A stretch of DNA of 64,000 nucleotides. Origin: Cladopsammia gracilis. Lineage: Eukaryota > Cnidaria > Anthozoa > Scleractinia > Dendrophylliidae. The notes beneath the pieces are model-generated. The model saw nothing but the letters and a program-made list of their open reading frames with translations, was not told where the DNA came from and did not search any database. Below, one piece after another: positions 1-12,500 of the stretch; the stretch's first letter is position 1, and each line of letters opens with the position of its first letter. The translations under genes were made by a program, and so were the position numbers. The DNA is taken from positions 725,001 through 789,000 of the forward strand of contig JAJGOT010000312.1 of assembly GCA_022457155.1 (NCBI GenBank), given 5' to 3'.

Positions 1-33
1 GATATTGGGTCATTACACAAAACTTTGTCCCTC

Positions 34-55
34 GGGGGGGGGGGGGGGGGGGGGG
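34..55. repeat. poly-G tract
   Basis: An uninterrupted run of 22 G. Similar G or C runs recur at 5705-5720, 5114-5130 and 40938-40962, usually inside mobile elements, and their lengths may be unreliable in the assembly. Confidence 0.9.
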
Positions 56-355
56 ACTCCCATATTAAAATGATGGGGTTGTTTGTCATACATTTTAGGG
101 GTCAACATTTGTAGATTGTTACGGCTTAGGGTGCTAAAATCTGAAATGATCACCGCTGGAATTATCGCAGAACCTTTTAGGGAATTAAGCTGAAAAAATT
201 ATGACAGAAACTGTTAGATTTGGTACCTCTTAGAGTTTAAAATCCATAGGAACTTAACACCCTACCTTTGCTTCTAAATCTTGTTGCAGTGGCCAATTTA
301 CTTATAATAATTAACTCAGTTGACACATTGTTTCATTGGTTGCATTAAATCTTAC

Positions 356-603
356 CTTCAATAATGCCACCCATGCAGTTCTGACACAAGTCATATTCAC
401 AAGCTTTACAATGCCAAAGATAATGATCACGTGGATTGTTATGAACTGACGCACATTGGTCACATCGCCATCCTCCATTGAACTGTGCATACACATCATG
501 CGAGTTTGCCTTGTACAGAGGGTGGTCATGAAGTGGAGTGGTTTGTGGCTTAAAACAATCGAGACAGACATCAAAGTAACATTCTGCACAATGGCGAAAG
601 AAC
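356..603 (-). CDS. C1-like zinc-module protein, downstream exon
   Basis: This exon continues the minus-strand gene begun at 4586-4016. The acceptor is TTTTTTAG before GTTCTTTCG and the donor is GAAG followed by GTAAG. The splice phase agrees: the upstream exon ends with two bases (AG) and this exon supplies the G of an Arg codon, giving RPYER then FFRHCAECYFDVCLDC. It completes the third zinc module and carries a fourth (WRCDQC ... HCKACEYDLCQNC). The strong donor shows that the gene continues past the left edge of the window. Cys/His modules of this kind bind zinc and are usually protein or lipid interaction surfaces. The specific function is unknown. Confidence 0.75.
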
Positions 604-2672
604 CTAAAAAAGTCCAAATGGCATTCAGTTAGCAATAAATCAGGGAAAAGACAATAAACTAGTTTAAATATATACTGCCATATATAGTCTGTTTTAGTCT
701 GTTGATCTCTTAGTGCGTGAAACTTGAGTTACAACTTTTCATCCGTACATTTGTATTTTGCTCTACATAATTATGCATAGAGCACTCATAGAACAAGTAA
801 AACATGTACAATCTATATACTGTTTATTCATTTACTGCCATATATACATAATTTCTTATAAATGATTCCAAACCTTCGGGAGTGATTTATCGCTTTATTG
901 CTATAGCTCTGTTTTGTATGGTCAAAGAATGACACACGCTTCAAGCAATTACAACGAATGACCGGTAAATTTTGAATGCTGTCAGTATAATATGAATGGT
1001 AGCTAGGTAGCAGTTGTACTATTAATTACATAATTTTAATTAAGTTCCTGAGCATGTACTTGGTTTGGGGGCAACATGAACTTGCTAATTTGTTACGTTT
1101 TTTTAGACCTGTTTGGGCTGCATTAAGATCTTTTTTACAGATTATTGTAAACTTTTCGTAGACTGAAGGGGGAGGTGGGTGGGGAACAAAAATCTAACTC
1201 CTGATCTGCTGCAGAAAAACTGCCAATGCCATTGCAGGTAAGAGGAGCAATAAAAACCTCTCAACCAGATTTGTTTGAGGTTTTAAATTGAAAAGTTGCT
1301 GATCAAGATGCATTCTTAATTCTTTTAAATGGTGGAGTAATAATGGCCTTTTTTATACACAAAATTGATATCTATAGCAGGGATTTATTAAGCTTAATAA
1401 AATTGAAAGAGAGGTGCAAAGTTCTGTGTGTTCTGGTCAAGTGATTTTTGATGACATCATACCAAGGACGTTGATATGGAACCTATTTTTATAATGATAT
1501 CTACCAACATCTGAAATTTTGTTAAGTAAAAATGCGTGTAAGAACTAGGCAATCCTCTATTGTTCTGTGGCATTTTGCTTTTCCCACATAAGAATGTTTA
1601 GATTTTTGTACTGAGAATACATCAACCCATGGACAACATGGTTTTGAAATATAATTTACTGAAACTTTATTTTAAAGCGATGTTTCTTTTGTGTTGCAAG
1701 ATTTCATCCAATTGTGAGACTCCAACAATGGCCAAGAAAGACTTCTAATTTTCCATGTTTCCCACATAGAATTTTTGTTGCATTAAAAATTACAATAGTT
1801 TTCACTAAAAGGGAATCAATTAGTAAACTAGAGATAAATAAATGTGCTGCCTTATATATGAAGTTATGGTAGATTTTCATGTTTTAGCCAGTGAGGTGGA
1901 CGGTTTCAACAATATCAGAATTAACACCTTTCTGCATTCCTTGCCGTTAGGTTTTCTACTTCTTACCAGGACCATTTACTTAATTGGCATTTCACCCTAA
2001 AAAAGATACAATTTAGCTAGTCCCAGACCCCCTGTTTGCTCATCTGTATTCATCAAAGCCTATTGTCAAAGTAGATTAAAAGGCATTTGGGGTAATAGTC
2101 ATGCGACTAATGATGTCATCACACTTAGTAACGTAAAATAGGTATTTTATGGTGGGTGTACATAGTATGCGGTGTGGCATTATCCCTATACACTCAAAAT
2201 TGACAGTTATTTGGCATTGAAATTTTTTCTGGTGCAAAGGATTCTGGGAAGGTTCTTATTATAATTATAATATATTATGTTAATTATTATTAATTATCAT
2301 TATGACAAGTTGAAACCATTCGGGTAATATTTAATCACATATTCCATTTCCTGCTTTTTATATTTTGTGTCCCGAGTGCCTTTTTTATCTAAAAAGAAAA
2401 GGCTACGAAAAATGTGGTTGTTGTTCATCGTGGTGTGTAAGATAGGTAAACGATTTTTCAATAAGTTTAGTGAAATTTTAGTATATAAAGATTATTTTGT
2501 TAATTTTGCTGGCCAAGGACAAAAAACCTTCATAACATTATTTACTAAGCCTGCCACAGATATTAATACAACATACAATTTTCAGTAATGCATATATCAA
2601 TTAATGCCTTTCAGTTCAATTAAGTTGATTGTTTCTCTCACCAACACATTATTATAAAAATTATTATATATT
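604..2672 (-). other. intron of the zinc-module gene, 5' part
   Basis: About 2 kb of AT-rich intron DNA between the two zinc-module exons. I see no coding exon, RNA gene or clear TIR element in it. The far part of the intron (2673-4015) holds microsatellites and an inserted retroelement fragment. Confidence 0.5.
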
Positions 2673-2707
2673 AACTTTATTATTATTATTATTATTATTA
2701 TTATCAT
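2673..2707. repeat. (TTA)n microsatellite
   Basis: A TTA/TTC-type triplet run immediately before the retroelement fragment. A second (ATT)n run lies just after it at 3959-3990, so the element may have a microsatellite tail or sit between two such tracts. Confidence 0.8.
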
Positions 2708-2718
2708 CATCATCAATA

Positions 2719-3673
2719 AGAGTGACCACGCCCCTTGTCGAGCAGATCGTGTCTCCGACGCACCAACTTCCGGATGACTCTCTGATAAAATCAGTACAAC
2801 ATGAAGTGAGAAGAGAGCGAGTCAAGGATCTCGAAGACAGGGTGGAGAGATTAAAGGAGATTGCACCAGAGAAGACCTGGCGCGCACTAGATCTGGCTAT
2901 GGAAAAAGGATCGTCAATGTGGCTCACAGTGTTTCCTCTCAAAGAGCTGGGGTTCAACCTTCACAAAAGGCAGTTTCGCGATGGGATCATGCTACACTGA
3001 CTGGCCAATTAACGACATACCATCAACGTGCGTGTGCGGGGAAGTGTTTACCGTCGACCACACCATGATCTGTAAGAAGGACCGTTTTGTCATCCAGAGA
3101 CATAATGAGCTCAGAGACCTTGAGGCGGAGTTTCTGAATATGGTATGTAATGACGTCGCTATTGAACCGGTGCTCCAAGATACGTTAGGAGAGCAGTTGA
3201 CAAGAGGATCTAACAAATCGCAGGATGCAAGGCTCGATATACATGCACGTGGATTTTGGGAGCCCCAATGATCAGCCTTTTTTGATGTCAGAGTTTGTCA
3301 CCCAAATGCTGAATCGTACAGGAATCTCAGCCCAGATCAAATCTACCGTATGCACGAGAACGAGAAAAAGCGTCAATACTCTAGTAGAGTCCTCGACATC
3401 GAACACGGGACATTTACATCTCTCGTATTCACAACAACCAGTGGAATGGATAAGGAATGCTTGATGTATCACAGTCGCCTAGCTGAGATGATCGCGATAA
3501 AGAAAGGAGAAGATTATGCGAAAACAATTTCATGGATCCGTGCAAGAATATCTTTTGCACTTCTAAGATCTGCACTGATTTGTCTGAGAGGGTCACGGAC
3601 TACAAAGAGAGCATCTTGGGACTTTAGAAGTGTAGACATAGATATAGAGACTGCTGAAGGAGCTATTAATTAG
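2719..3673 (+). pseudogene. retroelement C-terminus with R2-like restriction-like endonuclease
   Basis: The reading frame shows a Cys-Cys-His-Cys cluster ([15 protein letters not shown]), then RHNEL, then ARLDI and FFDVRV. In this order they resemble the CCHC, R/KHN and PD...D motifs of the restriction-like endonuclease that ends R2-superclade LINEs. The C-terminal block [19 protein letters not shown] followed by [15 protein letters not shown] is well preserved to the stop at 3673. The copy is broken by a frameshift near 2985-2998 (the upstream frame stops at TGA 2998-3000) and by an in-frame TGA at 3269-3271, which looks like decay of a CGA codon. No reverse transcriptase remains upstream. 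It lies antisense in the zinc-module gene's intron. The clade assignment is from motif order only. Confidence 0.6.
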
Positions 3674-3958
3674 TTCATTTATTTTTAAATTATTATTTTT
3701 GACCTTGTGAAAAGAATTGAGTACGTTTTTCAATCGATATGTATATAAATATATTTTAATTACGTATAGTTAATATTTTGTATTTGTTTTACTTCATTAG
3801 TTTTTAAATTATATATTTTTGAATATCTATTTGCTTGAACTTGTCAAGCGTTATGAAATAAAAAATTTGTATGAGTGAACTTTATAGCTTTTTCCTGCAA
3901 GTGTATATAGATGTTAATAAATTAATAAAGTATACTTTTACGATTGTAAATAAAAAAA

Positions 3959-3990
<32 letters not shown>
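3959..3990. repeat. (ATT)n microsatellite
   Basis: A triplet run following an A-rich stretch, just upstream of the zinc-module exon boundary at 4015. It may be the microsatellite 3' tail of the retroelement fragment ending at 3673. Confidence 0.75.
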
Positions 3991-4015
3991 AGACAAAAAA
4001 AGAAACAACACAAAC

Positions 4016-4586
4016 CTTTCATATGGTCTGCTTTGACGACCACAAACATAACACTCCCAAGAAACTCCAGGCTGCCTGTAGACAAGTGACCTGTCCACTA
4101 GGTTTAGAACATGAGGATGAATTGAATGTTGCCTGGGTTCAAAACAGGAGCAGCATATATCAAAGTCAGCACATGAAGCACAATGATAAGAGAACGTTTC
4201 TCTTAGGACATCACTTGTTGCCTTGCAAACAGCACATATCCAAACCCCATTTTGATTTTGATCCAGCAGTCTGCTGCTTGTTTCTAAATTGCACAGCTGA
4301 TGTTGGTGTGCCAAGGTGTTTTTGTTTATATTTGTGCACATATAACTGCGGACACATGAATAGCATAGATCAAAGGAGCATGAACTACAGTGAAAGGGAT
4401 ATGAGGTTGCATTGCTCTCCCTATTGCATTTATCACATTTCCAATGCCCTTCATTAGCCTCGTACACAGTCAGTGGATCCACCTGATGTAGCTTATGTTT
4501 ATGATATGGAGTATCCATCTTGTCTTTGTAACATATTAACTTGTGTGCATTTGTACAATATTTTGGAAAATCTGTAGGCAAGATCA
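4016..4586 (-). CDS. C1-like zinc-module protein, large exon
   Basis: This minus-strand exon encodes about 190 residues with repeated zinc modules of the form W-x-C-x2-C ... H-C-x2-C-x-F/D-x-D-x-C-x2-C. Two are complete: WKCDKCNRES with HCSSCSFDLCYSC, and WICAVCKATS with HCASCADFDICCSC. The third begins at WECYVCGRQS and is completed in the next exon. Each module is introduced by a His-rich stretch such as HKHKLHQVDPL. The donor at 4015-4014 (GAAAG then GTTTGTG) is in phase with the exon at 603. The acceptor is probably TTTACAG at 4588-4587; CCTACAG, giving a start at 4571, is an alternative. Earlier exons are not identified. The module resembles DC1/C1-like zinc domains. The cellular role is unknown. 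Confidence 0.7.
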
Positions 4587-4665
4587 CTGTAAACCAACAC
4601 AAAATTAAGCATTAAAAGGAATAAACATAAAAGGGAATACAATGACAATGCAAGCATGTCAAGGC

Positions 4666-5644
4666 GGGCAACCCTGAAACCCGGAAACCGGGAAGTGGAA
4701 TCCGGAATCCAGAATCCGGAATCCGGCGTTTTTTTGGGGGGAGAATCTGAAAACGGATTTGTGATCCCAGATCATAATTTTATGATTTTTCAACACTAAC
4801 AAAAAAAACGAAAATCCGAAAAAAGATTATTCGCCCTGTAGTCATCGCTGTACCAAAGTGGATTCGTCCAGTATTGGCTTACAATGGTTGCAACAATTCA
4901 TCAACAAGCGCATATCTGCTCGTCTAAAAATCGATTTACGTTCCAAATCAATCACAACCAAAAAAAAGTATAACAAATGAAGTTATCCTGAGAATAATGA
5001 TGAAATCTCACCTGAATTGTCCATGATATATATACTTTACGGCGTCCTTTACTGTGAGACAGGACCAGTAAATTTGCATGGAAGACCGCTTGACAGATTT
5101 ACTATTTTCGGACCCCCCCCCCCCCCCCCCAAAAAAAAAAAAAAAAAGCTTGGTTCATGAATTTCAAATATTTGGATTTAGATCCACTCGGAGTGTGGAT
5201 TCTTTAGATTCATGATCCGTTTTTAACCTGTGAATAATGAACATTACAGTATTGTAAGTATCGCTATTTTCCAGGTATTGCAACAAACAAAAATAAAAGA
5301 AACACGAAAACACTAAGATATAATATAAAAATTAGAGAATATGTACATTAATAATGTAACAATATTTGGACGACGTTCAAGCCAATTTACTCAGTGCCTT
5401 CCGTTATTAGTTTTCTTATGGTGGCTTTAGACGCAAAATCTCCTGAATAAGATAGACTTGAAGAGCGTAAGTCCGCTTTTTCTGGATCATTCTTAATGAT
5501 CGCATTTCATACGATGCTTCTTGGTGATTGAATTTAATTAAAAATAAACAGTGATATTCTTTTCATTACAAAGAGGCTTGAAAAAGGATTCCGGATTCCA
5601 GATTCCGGATTCTGGATTCCGGTTTCCAGCTTTTAGGGTTGCCC
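4666..5644. mobile_element. non-autonomous DNA transposon, GGGCAACCCT ends
   Basis: The ends are inverted copies: GGGCAACCCTGAAACC at the left and the reverse complement of GGGCAACCCTAAAAGC at the right. Both ends are followed by stacked GGAATCCGGAATCC-type repeats. The 979-bp element has no convincing open reading frame and holds a C-run followed by an A-run at 5114-5147. A target duplication is not obvious, so the superfamily is left open. Confidence 0.6.
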
Positions 5645-5703
5645 AGAATTGTGTAAACCAACGAATGATCGCTGATGTGTGTATCCAGTACTACACCAGA
5701 TGC

Positions 5704-6139
5704 CGGGGGGGGGGGGGGGGTACTCCCTATAATGGGCTATACGGGGATGCTCCGCCCGAAAGGGGTACCTTTTTGAGGTTGGAGGTATATGAAAGGGTCG
5801 TGATTTCACGAGTTGAAGTATATGAAAGGGTAGGGGTTTCACGAAGAATAGGAAAGGGTACCGAAAACATGCCGATGAGGCGTAAAAAAGGTAGGGAAAA
5901 CTGCCATTTAAGTCTAATAAGAAGGGCCTTTCAAAATAAATCAAACAGAGGCATGTAAAGGCTATATGAAAGGGGTACCATTTTCATTGAAAGGTATATG
6001 AAAGGGGTACCATTTTCAATGAAAGGTATATGAAAGGGGTACCTTTTCTGTCAAAAACGGTATATGAAAGGGTAAGGGTTTGAACCTCCGAGCGGAGCAT
6101 CCCCGTACAAAACTTTGTTGAGTACCCCTCCCTCCCGGG
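5704..6139. mobile_element. TIR element with 9-bp duplication, Mutator-like
   Basis: The direct repeat ACCAGATGC flanks both sides (5695-5703 and 6140-6148). The ends are inverted: a G-rich run then GTACTC at the left, and GAGTACCCCTCCCTCCCGG at the right. ACGGGGATGCTCCGC near the left end also matches GCGGAGCATCCCCGT near the right end. A 9-bp duplication is typical of Mutator-like elements. The interior carries about six imperfect copies of TATATGAAAGGGGTACC. Confidence 0.7.
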
Positions 6140-6164
6140 ACCAGATGCAACTATTTGTGACAAT

Positions 6165-6513
6165 CGAGGGTAGCCTGAGATGCCCTAGCCTTTCGAGTCG
6201 GTTCAGTAATCAAGCAATACAAATTAAAAATATCCAACAAAACTAGCAGAGTTCTGCCGTCCTTTGGCGGCTTGCCCGGTTCTGAGAGGTCCGCATTAAA
6301 ATCTCCTGCATACAACACCGTACTCGTCAGTGTTGATGCGGCCTCTAAAAGTGATGAGAGTTCTAGCGACCATTGTGATTTCGGAATCGATGGAGGCCGG
6401 TAAATTCCAACAACAGTAATCCAAGTTTTACCCAGCATAATCTTGAAAACAATAGATTCAGTTTTAAAACTTGACCACTTTTCAACTTTTCCTCTTTTCA
6501 TACCAACAACCAT
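6165..6513 (-). pseudogene. LINE endonuclease (EEP/APE-type) fragment
   Basis: The minus strand encodes about 110 residues with GIYRPPS, then YAGDFNADL, matching motifs of the APE-like endonuclease of non-LTR retrotransposons. That enzyme nicks the target site to prime reverse transcription. The catalytic GDFN motif is present, but the domain's N-terminus and C-terminal SDH region are missing and no reverse transcriptase follows. This is a decayed fragment abutting the TIR element at 5704-6139. Confidence 0.6.
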
Positions 6514-6539
6514 AGTAGCATTGTCACAGATTGGTTTTC

Positions 6540-7284
6540 AATCAAGCGCTAATTTATCCAGCTCACTTACCTTCATTTAGTTGATTTAGTTTGTACAAAC
6601 CTCCAGCGAGAAGTACAGACTATTAAGTAGCTCTTGAAGCTGAGTTTGCTTCAAGAATTTTATCGTAATTCTTTACCATTTGTAAAATTGTCGAGTCCTC
6701 GATCTTTCTCCCCGCTTTTTTAATTCCGGGATTGCTCCTTGTTCCCAGTTTCTCTCTTATGACCACCATCTCACGCACGGGGAACCCACATCAGTTAAAA
6801 AAGTCTTATCCACATCAGTTGCACTGAACAAGCCGGTTTCAGAGGAAGGGTCCGTACATCATCAGTAGTAGTAGAAGGCTGAAGATAAGCTCCGTTACTG
6901 TATAGGTAGGTAGGTATAGTTTGGTATAGGCATAGGTATAAGTATAGGTAACTTATTAACATATACCAGCAGTACTTAATCAAAGATTAATAAGTGCGTT
7001 CGAAGTTCAATGAATTTAGCTAAAATCATAGGAAGAAGATAGGAGCAAATAAGTTGAGACATTAATTGAGAAACACGAAGTATCTAAACAGCAACATGAA
7101 CAACAGTAATTTTAATAGTGAAACCAAAAAATGTAACAAAACATGTCTATCTACTTAGTTACAATGTAGTTCAGATACTGATTGTGCGAGACTAATTTTG
7201 TAACGGTAACATAAATAATAGTATAAACTCGAATACTGTAGTTGCAAGGGAAAATGTAACAAAACATGTAAATTTGGCGCAATG
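6540..7284. other. unassigned AT-rich DNA with a TAGGTA-rich tract
   Basis: No gene is supported here. The stretch 6901-6950 is a low-complexity tract of TAGGTA and TAGGTATAG units. Confidence 0.5.
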
Positions 7285-7585
7285 GCCACCAAGTACAAAG
7301 ACTCAGTTTGTTTGGTTGGTATTTGTGACCGCTATGGGTCAAAGCACAATGGCTTGGTTGATTTGTAATCGGTTGATTTGCTTTGTTGTTCGACAAACTC
7401 GAGGACATTAATTCGAAGCAGGACAGCAGCGAAGGTCTTCGGTTTGCCACCAAGTACAATGACTCGGTTTGTTTGGTTTGTATTTGTGACTGCTATGGGT
7501 CAGAGCAATCGGTTGATTTGCTTTGTTAGTCTTTGTTGTTCGGCAAACTCGAGGACGCAGGACAGCAGGGAAGATCTTCGGTTTG
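7285..7585. repeat. imperfect tandem duplication, ~161 and ~140 bp units
   Basis: The unit beginning GCCACCAAGTACAA occurs at 7285 and again at 7446. Both units run through GTTTGTTTGG, GCTATGGGTCA and AATCGGTTGATTTGCTTTGT and end in TCTTCGGTTT. Short frames across this stretch are not convincing genes. Confidence 0.7.
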
Positions 7586-7689
7586 TTGTAGTTGGGACGC
7601 CGATGTCGGGCTTTCCACATGCTCTTGGAGTACTAATAACTTTCCTGGTAAGGCTTTGACAAGTTGAAGCGATGAACTTTTTAAGAAAA

Positions 7690-8367
7690 ATCGCATGGAG
7701 TTTGAGAAAAATGATTGCACTTACCGAGGTATAAAACGAGTCAAATTTCACTACAAAACCATGGTTAAAAAGAATAAACAGGGTCAAAAACAGCCTCGCT
7801 TTCACCACGAGCCCGCGACTTTATTGGTCAGACGGGATGCTTTTACCAAAACGATACAACGGATACAGGGCCAAAGGGAGCTAAAGGTTTTAGCCAGTAC
7901 AGTGGGGTTTTTAACGACTGTGTGGAAGCAAAACTAAGAAGAAGAAACGAGGAGCACGTTGGTGAGGCATCAACAAACGTCGAGGAGAGTTTGGTGAGGA
8001 TTATGTTTAAATAGACGATGTGAAAATGTCTGAACACAAGTTGTGAGATAATTTTAATTTAAGCTACAGTTATCAAATTCGATGGAGTGTGATCATATTT
8101 ATAAACTACTAAGCTTAAAAAGTTTAACCTGAAAGACCAACTTCATAAAAGAGAAGAGGAGTTTAATGGAAAATTTTCCATTTCGTTTGCGTTACGTACG
8201 GCGTACGGTAGTTCACAAGTGTATTTGCTTGTGCTTTCGCCCACAGGAGATCAAAGCGTGATATGAAAGTTTGTATGGAAATTTTGATTTTTCAATGATG
8301 TTTTATGCTTAAATAGAAAGAAAATCACATAACTTAAGCTTGAATTTTGTAAAAGCAAGATAGACAA
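7690..8367. other. dispersed repeat and unassigned DNA
   Basis: The 60-bp stretch around 7737-7795 recurs in reverse at about 34240-34310 (shared peptide MVKKNKQGQK if translated), so it is part of a dispersed repeat. No gene is supported in the remainder. Confidence 0.4.
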
Positions 8368-8493
8368 CCAGGGGTCAATTCAATAAAACTTTTACAAGTG
8401 TAATTTACAAGTGTAGCCATTGTTTCAGAGGTTGAAAACAATGGCTACACTTGTAAATTACACTTGTAAAAGTTTTATTGAATTGACCCCTGG
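8368..8493. mobile_element. hairpin MITE, CCAGGGGTCAATTC ends (copy 1)
   Basis: A nearly perfect palindrome: about 56-bp arms beginning CAGGGGTCAATTCAATAAAA surround a short spacer. A diverged second copy lies at 10357-10468. Confidence 0.8.
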
Positions 8494-8695
8494 TTTTCTA
8501 ATTTTACTTTATTCTTGGAAGCTATAAGTTTTGGATTATCTGAGTGTAGGTGCTTTTGTTTTCGATGAAAATCCCAAGATTTTAAGGTGGCTTACTACAG
8601 TTTTGTGGGACAATAAATTTCCTTACGCACATATGTCACGCAAGTAATACTGCGCGAGCAAAAATCATGCGAGCAATGAATGTTAGTATATATAT

Positions 8696-8783
8696 CTTAT
8701 TGGACGGTTTAGTGTGTAGTATCGTGGGATATGAGACAAGTAAAAATATCCCACAATGCTACACACTAAACCGTCCAATAAGA
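8696..8783. mobile_element. short palindromic element
   Basis: CTTATTGGACGGTTTAGTGT and its reverse complement form arms of about 37 bp around an 18-bp spacer. It could fold into a strong hairpin. It lies between the outer element's left end and the large transposon. Confidence 0.7.
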
Positions 8784-9547
8784 GATTTATTATTCAACTT
8801 TAGTTATTAGTCATGAACGCCGTTTTAATCTTACTTTTTCAAGTTTGTTGTGTGCGTGCTATTTGAACTTGTTTGTCAGCGCGTGCGCTTTGTTAAAAAA
8901 AATGATGAGGAATTGTCAGTCATGTGGTTGTTTGATCGCGTGTACTTTTTGTTCAGCAAAGAAAGACTTGGTGTGATTAAACGCATAATTGTTTGGATTT
9001 GTTTGGGTAAAAACGTCAATAGATCCCTTCAGTTTTTCTTAGTTTTTCTCAGTTTTGACCGTTCTAGTTTGGGAACAATTTCAGCCATTGTTTCACCGCT
9101 TACGTAAGACAAATGCTCGAAGTGACGTTTGTGAAAAACCGGTCAAACCGGTCTTCTGGAGTACAAATACCGTGAGATATTTGTACTCGTTTTGGGTGTC
9201 ATTTGTACTCTACCGAGTGCAGTTGAATAATAGTGAATGTTAGTAATGTAATATTACAGCTGTAGTAATGCACGCGCAGATAAGTGAATGGCCGTGGTGT
9301 AAAATGCAATAGTGCACATGCTCAAATGGAGATTGTACAAAACATTTTTTGGTCATAAATTTCTCAAAATCTAGCCATATGACCTATACTCAATTTTCGA
9401 TAGTTTTACTGCGCTTTTCAATAACATGCGGAATCTGAAATTCAAATCAACGCCAACGGTTGCATTTTTCCCTGCCGTCAATCAAATTTTCGGCGGTTTC
9501 CGATTACTTCCGAGCGTTTTATATGCTTCGGAAATCCGCAGATCAAC

Positions 9548-12500
9548 ATGGCGGATGTAGTGGATTTTACTCTTGCTGATTCCATCTTGGAAGACTCTCA
9601 AGAGTCTTACGAGGACGTTTCGGTAGAGTTGCCGGACTCAGAGGAGACTCAAATTGTTGACAGTGAAGAGGACCAGGTTAGATTATTTTGAACTTCATTT
9701 GAACTTTTTCTGAACTCGACCTCACGTGGTTTTCAGTGCCGGCGTGTAGCAATGAGGGCAAGCATTAAGCTTAAATTTTAAAATTATGTTCCTTTTTTAT
9801 AGCGACAAGTATCCGTATTTCTGCAAGTGAAAGCGGGAAAAGTTGTGGGGCCAGAAATGACTCCATTTCTTCTTCCAATCCGTTGGACATTTGCCACATT
9901 GAAAAATTGTGTAGAAGATTACATCCAAAGAAAGCTAGACGAACGTCGCCGTGTGAAACAGCTTTATTACAAGCGCTTGCGAGGAAAGAGTGTTGTACGC
10001 ATTGATGGCGACTCTGACATTTCTGCCTTGCTGGATGAATATCCTTTGCGATACCCTACTGGCAAGAAGAAAGAGAGAGTAATAATGTATCTTGCCGTTG
10101 ATCTGGACGATAAAGGTAAGCTACGTGCTTCACCATTTTGCAGGCAGCCAGACAGTGCGACAACTATCCATGCAAATACTAAACTTAAGCTTACTTTATC
10201 TTATCGGCGTGATTTCTATAAGGCCGTAGCAATTTTATTTCAAAATGACAGTAATTTGAAAATGCGAAAGGAAAGTAAATTCTAGCTAATGTTGACTGAA
10301 GTATGGAAGACTTCCAACGGGTAAAATATGTAAATTAGGCTCATTCAGACCGAATCTAGGGGTCAATTCAATAAAACGTTTACAAGTGTAGCTATTGTTT
10401 TCAATCTCTGAAACAATGGCAACACATAGTTAATTGCACTTGAAAAAGTTTTATTAAATTGACCCCTGGTGATAAGCATGGACAAGTAGGCAAGATGTGA
10501 GAAAAAGTACAGTGCTTGTATGGCAATGCAATGGTAAATAATTTTCTTAAAATTTGTGATTTGAAATAATTCTTAAAAAAATTCATCAGGTCACGTTATA
10601 AATTTTATATAATTTTGTCCCTCCCCCCCTCCCCAAGGAAATTCCAGTTTAGGTTCATACTTAGCTTCTAAAATTTTTGCTTTTAATTAATTTTAGACTC
10701 CGTCCCCGTGCAAATTTCGCATGACCTTCCATGGCCCCATGAGGTGGGTATGAATTTTTTTCTGGAACTGCACAATGCCCCTTTCACCAGAATGGCAGGT
10801 GAAAAATCATTCTTTCTCAGTTTGCGGTGGTGTTAACAGTTTTTACCCCCAGTTTGCCTTAGCTGTTGCAACTGGATTAGCTAACAGGTTTCCATACTTA
10901 AAATTGCAGATGCTCCTACAGCGTCTACATCTGCAACACCTTGCAGGTCACCTCGTCTTAATACAAGAAACCATTACGACATATTTGTCCATAAAATGGA
11001 TGAGGGAAAGGTATCAAATGCAGCAGAGGTTATCCACAATGTCTCAAAAAGTGCTAAACTTGGCGAAATAATGGAATTACTTATGAAGTTTGACAGTGGC
11101 AATACTCTCTATTGCCCCAAAAAGGAACTTTATTGGTTGCGAAAAGGATCAAAACAACTTGTTGTATTAAAAACTGACAGTGACTTAGATCATTGCAAAA
11201 CTGAATATGGTGTGGCTGCAGGATCCATCAGGATAGCTTGCATGGTAGTTAATATTGATCATGACAGGTCATTGACAGGTATGATTGTTTTGTTTATTTC
11301 TCTCTAAACAGTAAATCAATGTTGTTATTTATTTAATTTATTTTGTGTATATGTTGTATTTAATTTTTTTATTTCAGGTAATTTTTATTTTTCCATTGTT
11401 TTGGGGTATGGTAATATATGCTAATGAATTTGAAACAAAGGGAAAACAAAAATTACCTGAAATAAAAAAAATAAACTACAACATATACAGTACACTGTAG
11501 AACCCCGGTAACTGGAACTCTGAAGGGAAACAAAAAAACAGTTTGAGTTAGTTGGGGGGTTTGAGTTATCGGGGTCGACTGAATATTCAATTTCAATGTT
11601 AATAATTGATTGTTTACTGATTTTTCAGCACTTCAGTATGCAGTATAGTGCAAATTAAACTTATCGCATCAGAAACTGTAACACAATTATGCATTCATTA
11701 TGATAATACTACAGTACTGTGAATGTAACTCAGTTGTACTCAATTTATGTTCGCTTATGTTGTCTGGGTTTAATTTGTACATATTTTTTCTAGCTTTCAA
11801 TATATAAAGGCAAAGCTACCCAAACTGAGCATCCATAGTTCTTATTGACCTTATTGCTTAGAAACTAAGAAAAATGAAATGCAGCATCTGCTGTCATCGG
11901 GAACTTCTGATGATCCTCTCTGCTATCAGTGCTTCTATCCGCCGTGCATGACTTCTGATTTCCTCTGCACCCTCATCCACGAACAGACTGTGAAATACAT
12001 GACTGTGTATTTTCATAGACATTCCAATGGATACATGTTTTCTGCACTGTAGCACTGTTTTTTTTTTTCTTTGTGACAGCGAAAGGCACCGCATCCAAAA
12101 CGATGAAATGACTGTCAAATATGTGATCTGTTGATTGCACTAATTAAAATCAAATTGCTTTAGTGTTAGTTTTAGATTATTTACACGACAAGAAGAGCTA
12201 ATGGGATATTTCATTGGGCATCCGTGGTGAGTTGCAAGAACCAGAATTCAAGTTAGCAGGGTAAATTTTGATCAAGGAAAACAAAATTTAGTTTGAGTTA
12301 ACGGGGGATTCGAGTTATCCAAGTTCGAGTTAACCGGTAAAACTGACTGAAAAGTGGGGTCAAATCCAAGGGATATGGGACTTACTTTGAGTTAGGGGGG
12401 AGTTAGAGTTATCCGAGTTCAAGTTACCGGGGTTCTACTGTAAACTTTATCCCTCGTAAACTACCAAGGTATTCTTTTGACCTTTTAAAAAGAGCTGTTT

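Noticed and set aside
11894..12118. Minus-strand 74-residue frame
   Set aside because: Lies in a non-autonomous TIR element and has no recognisable transposase motif.
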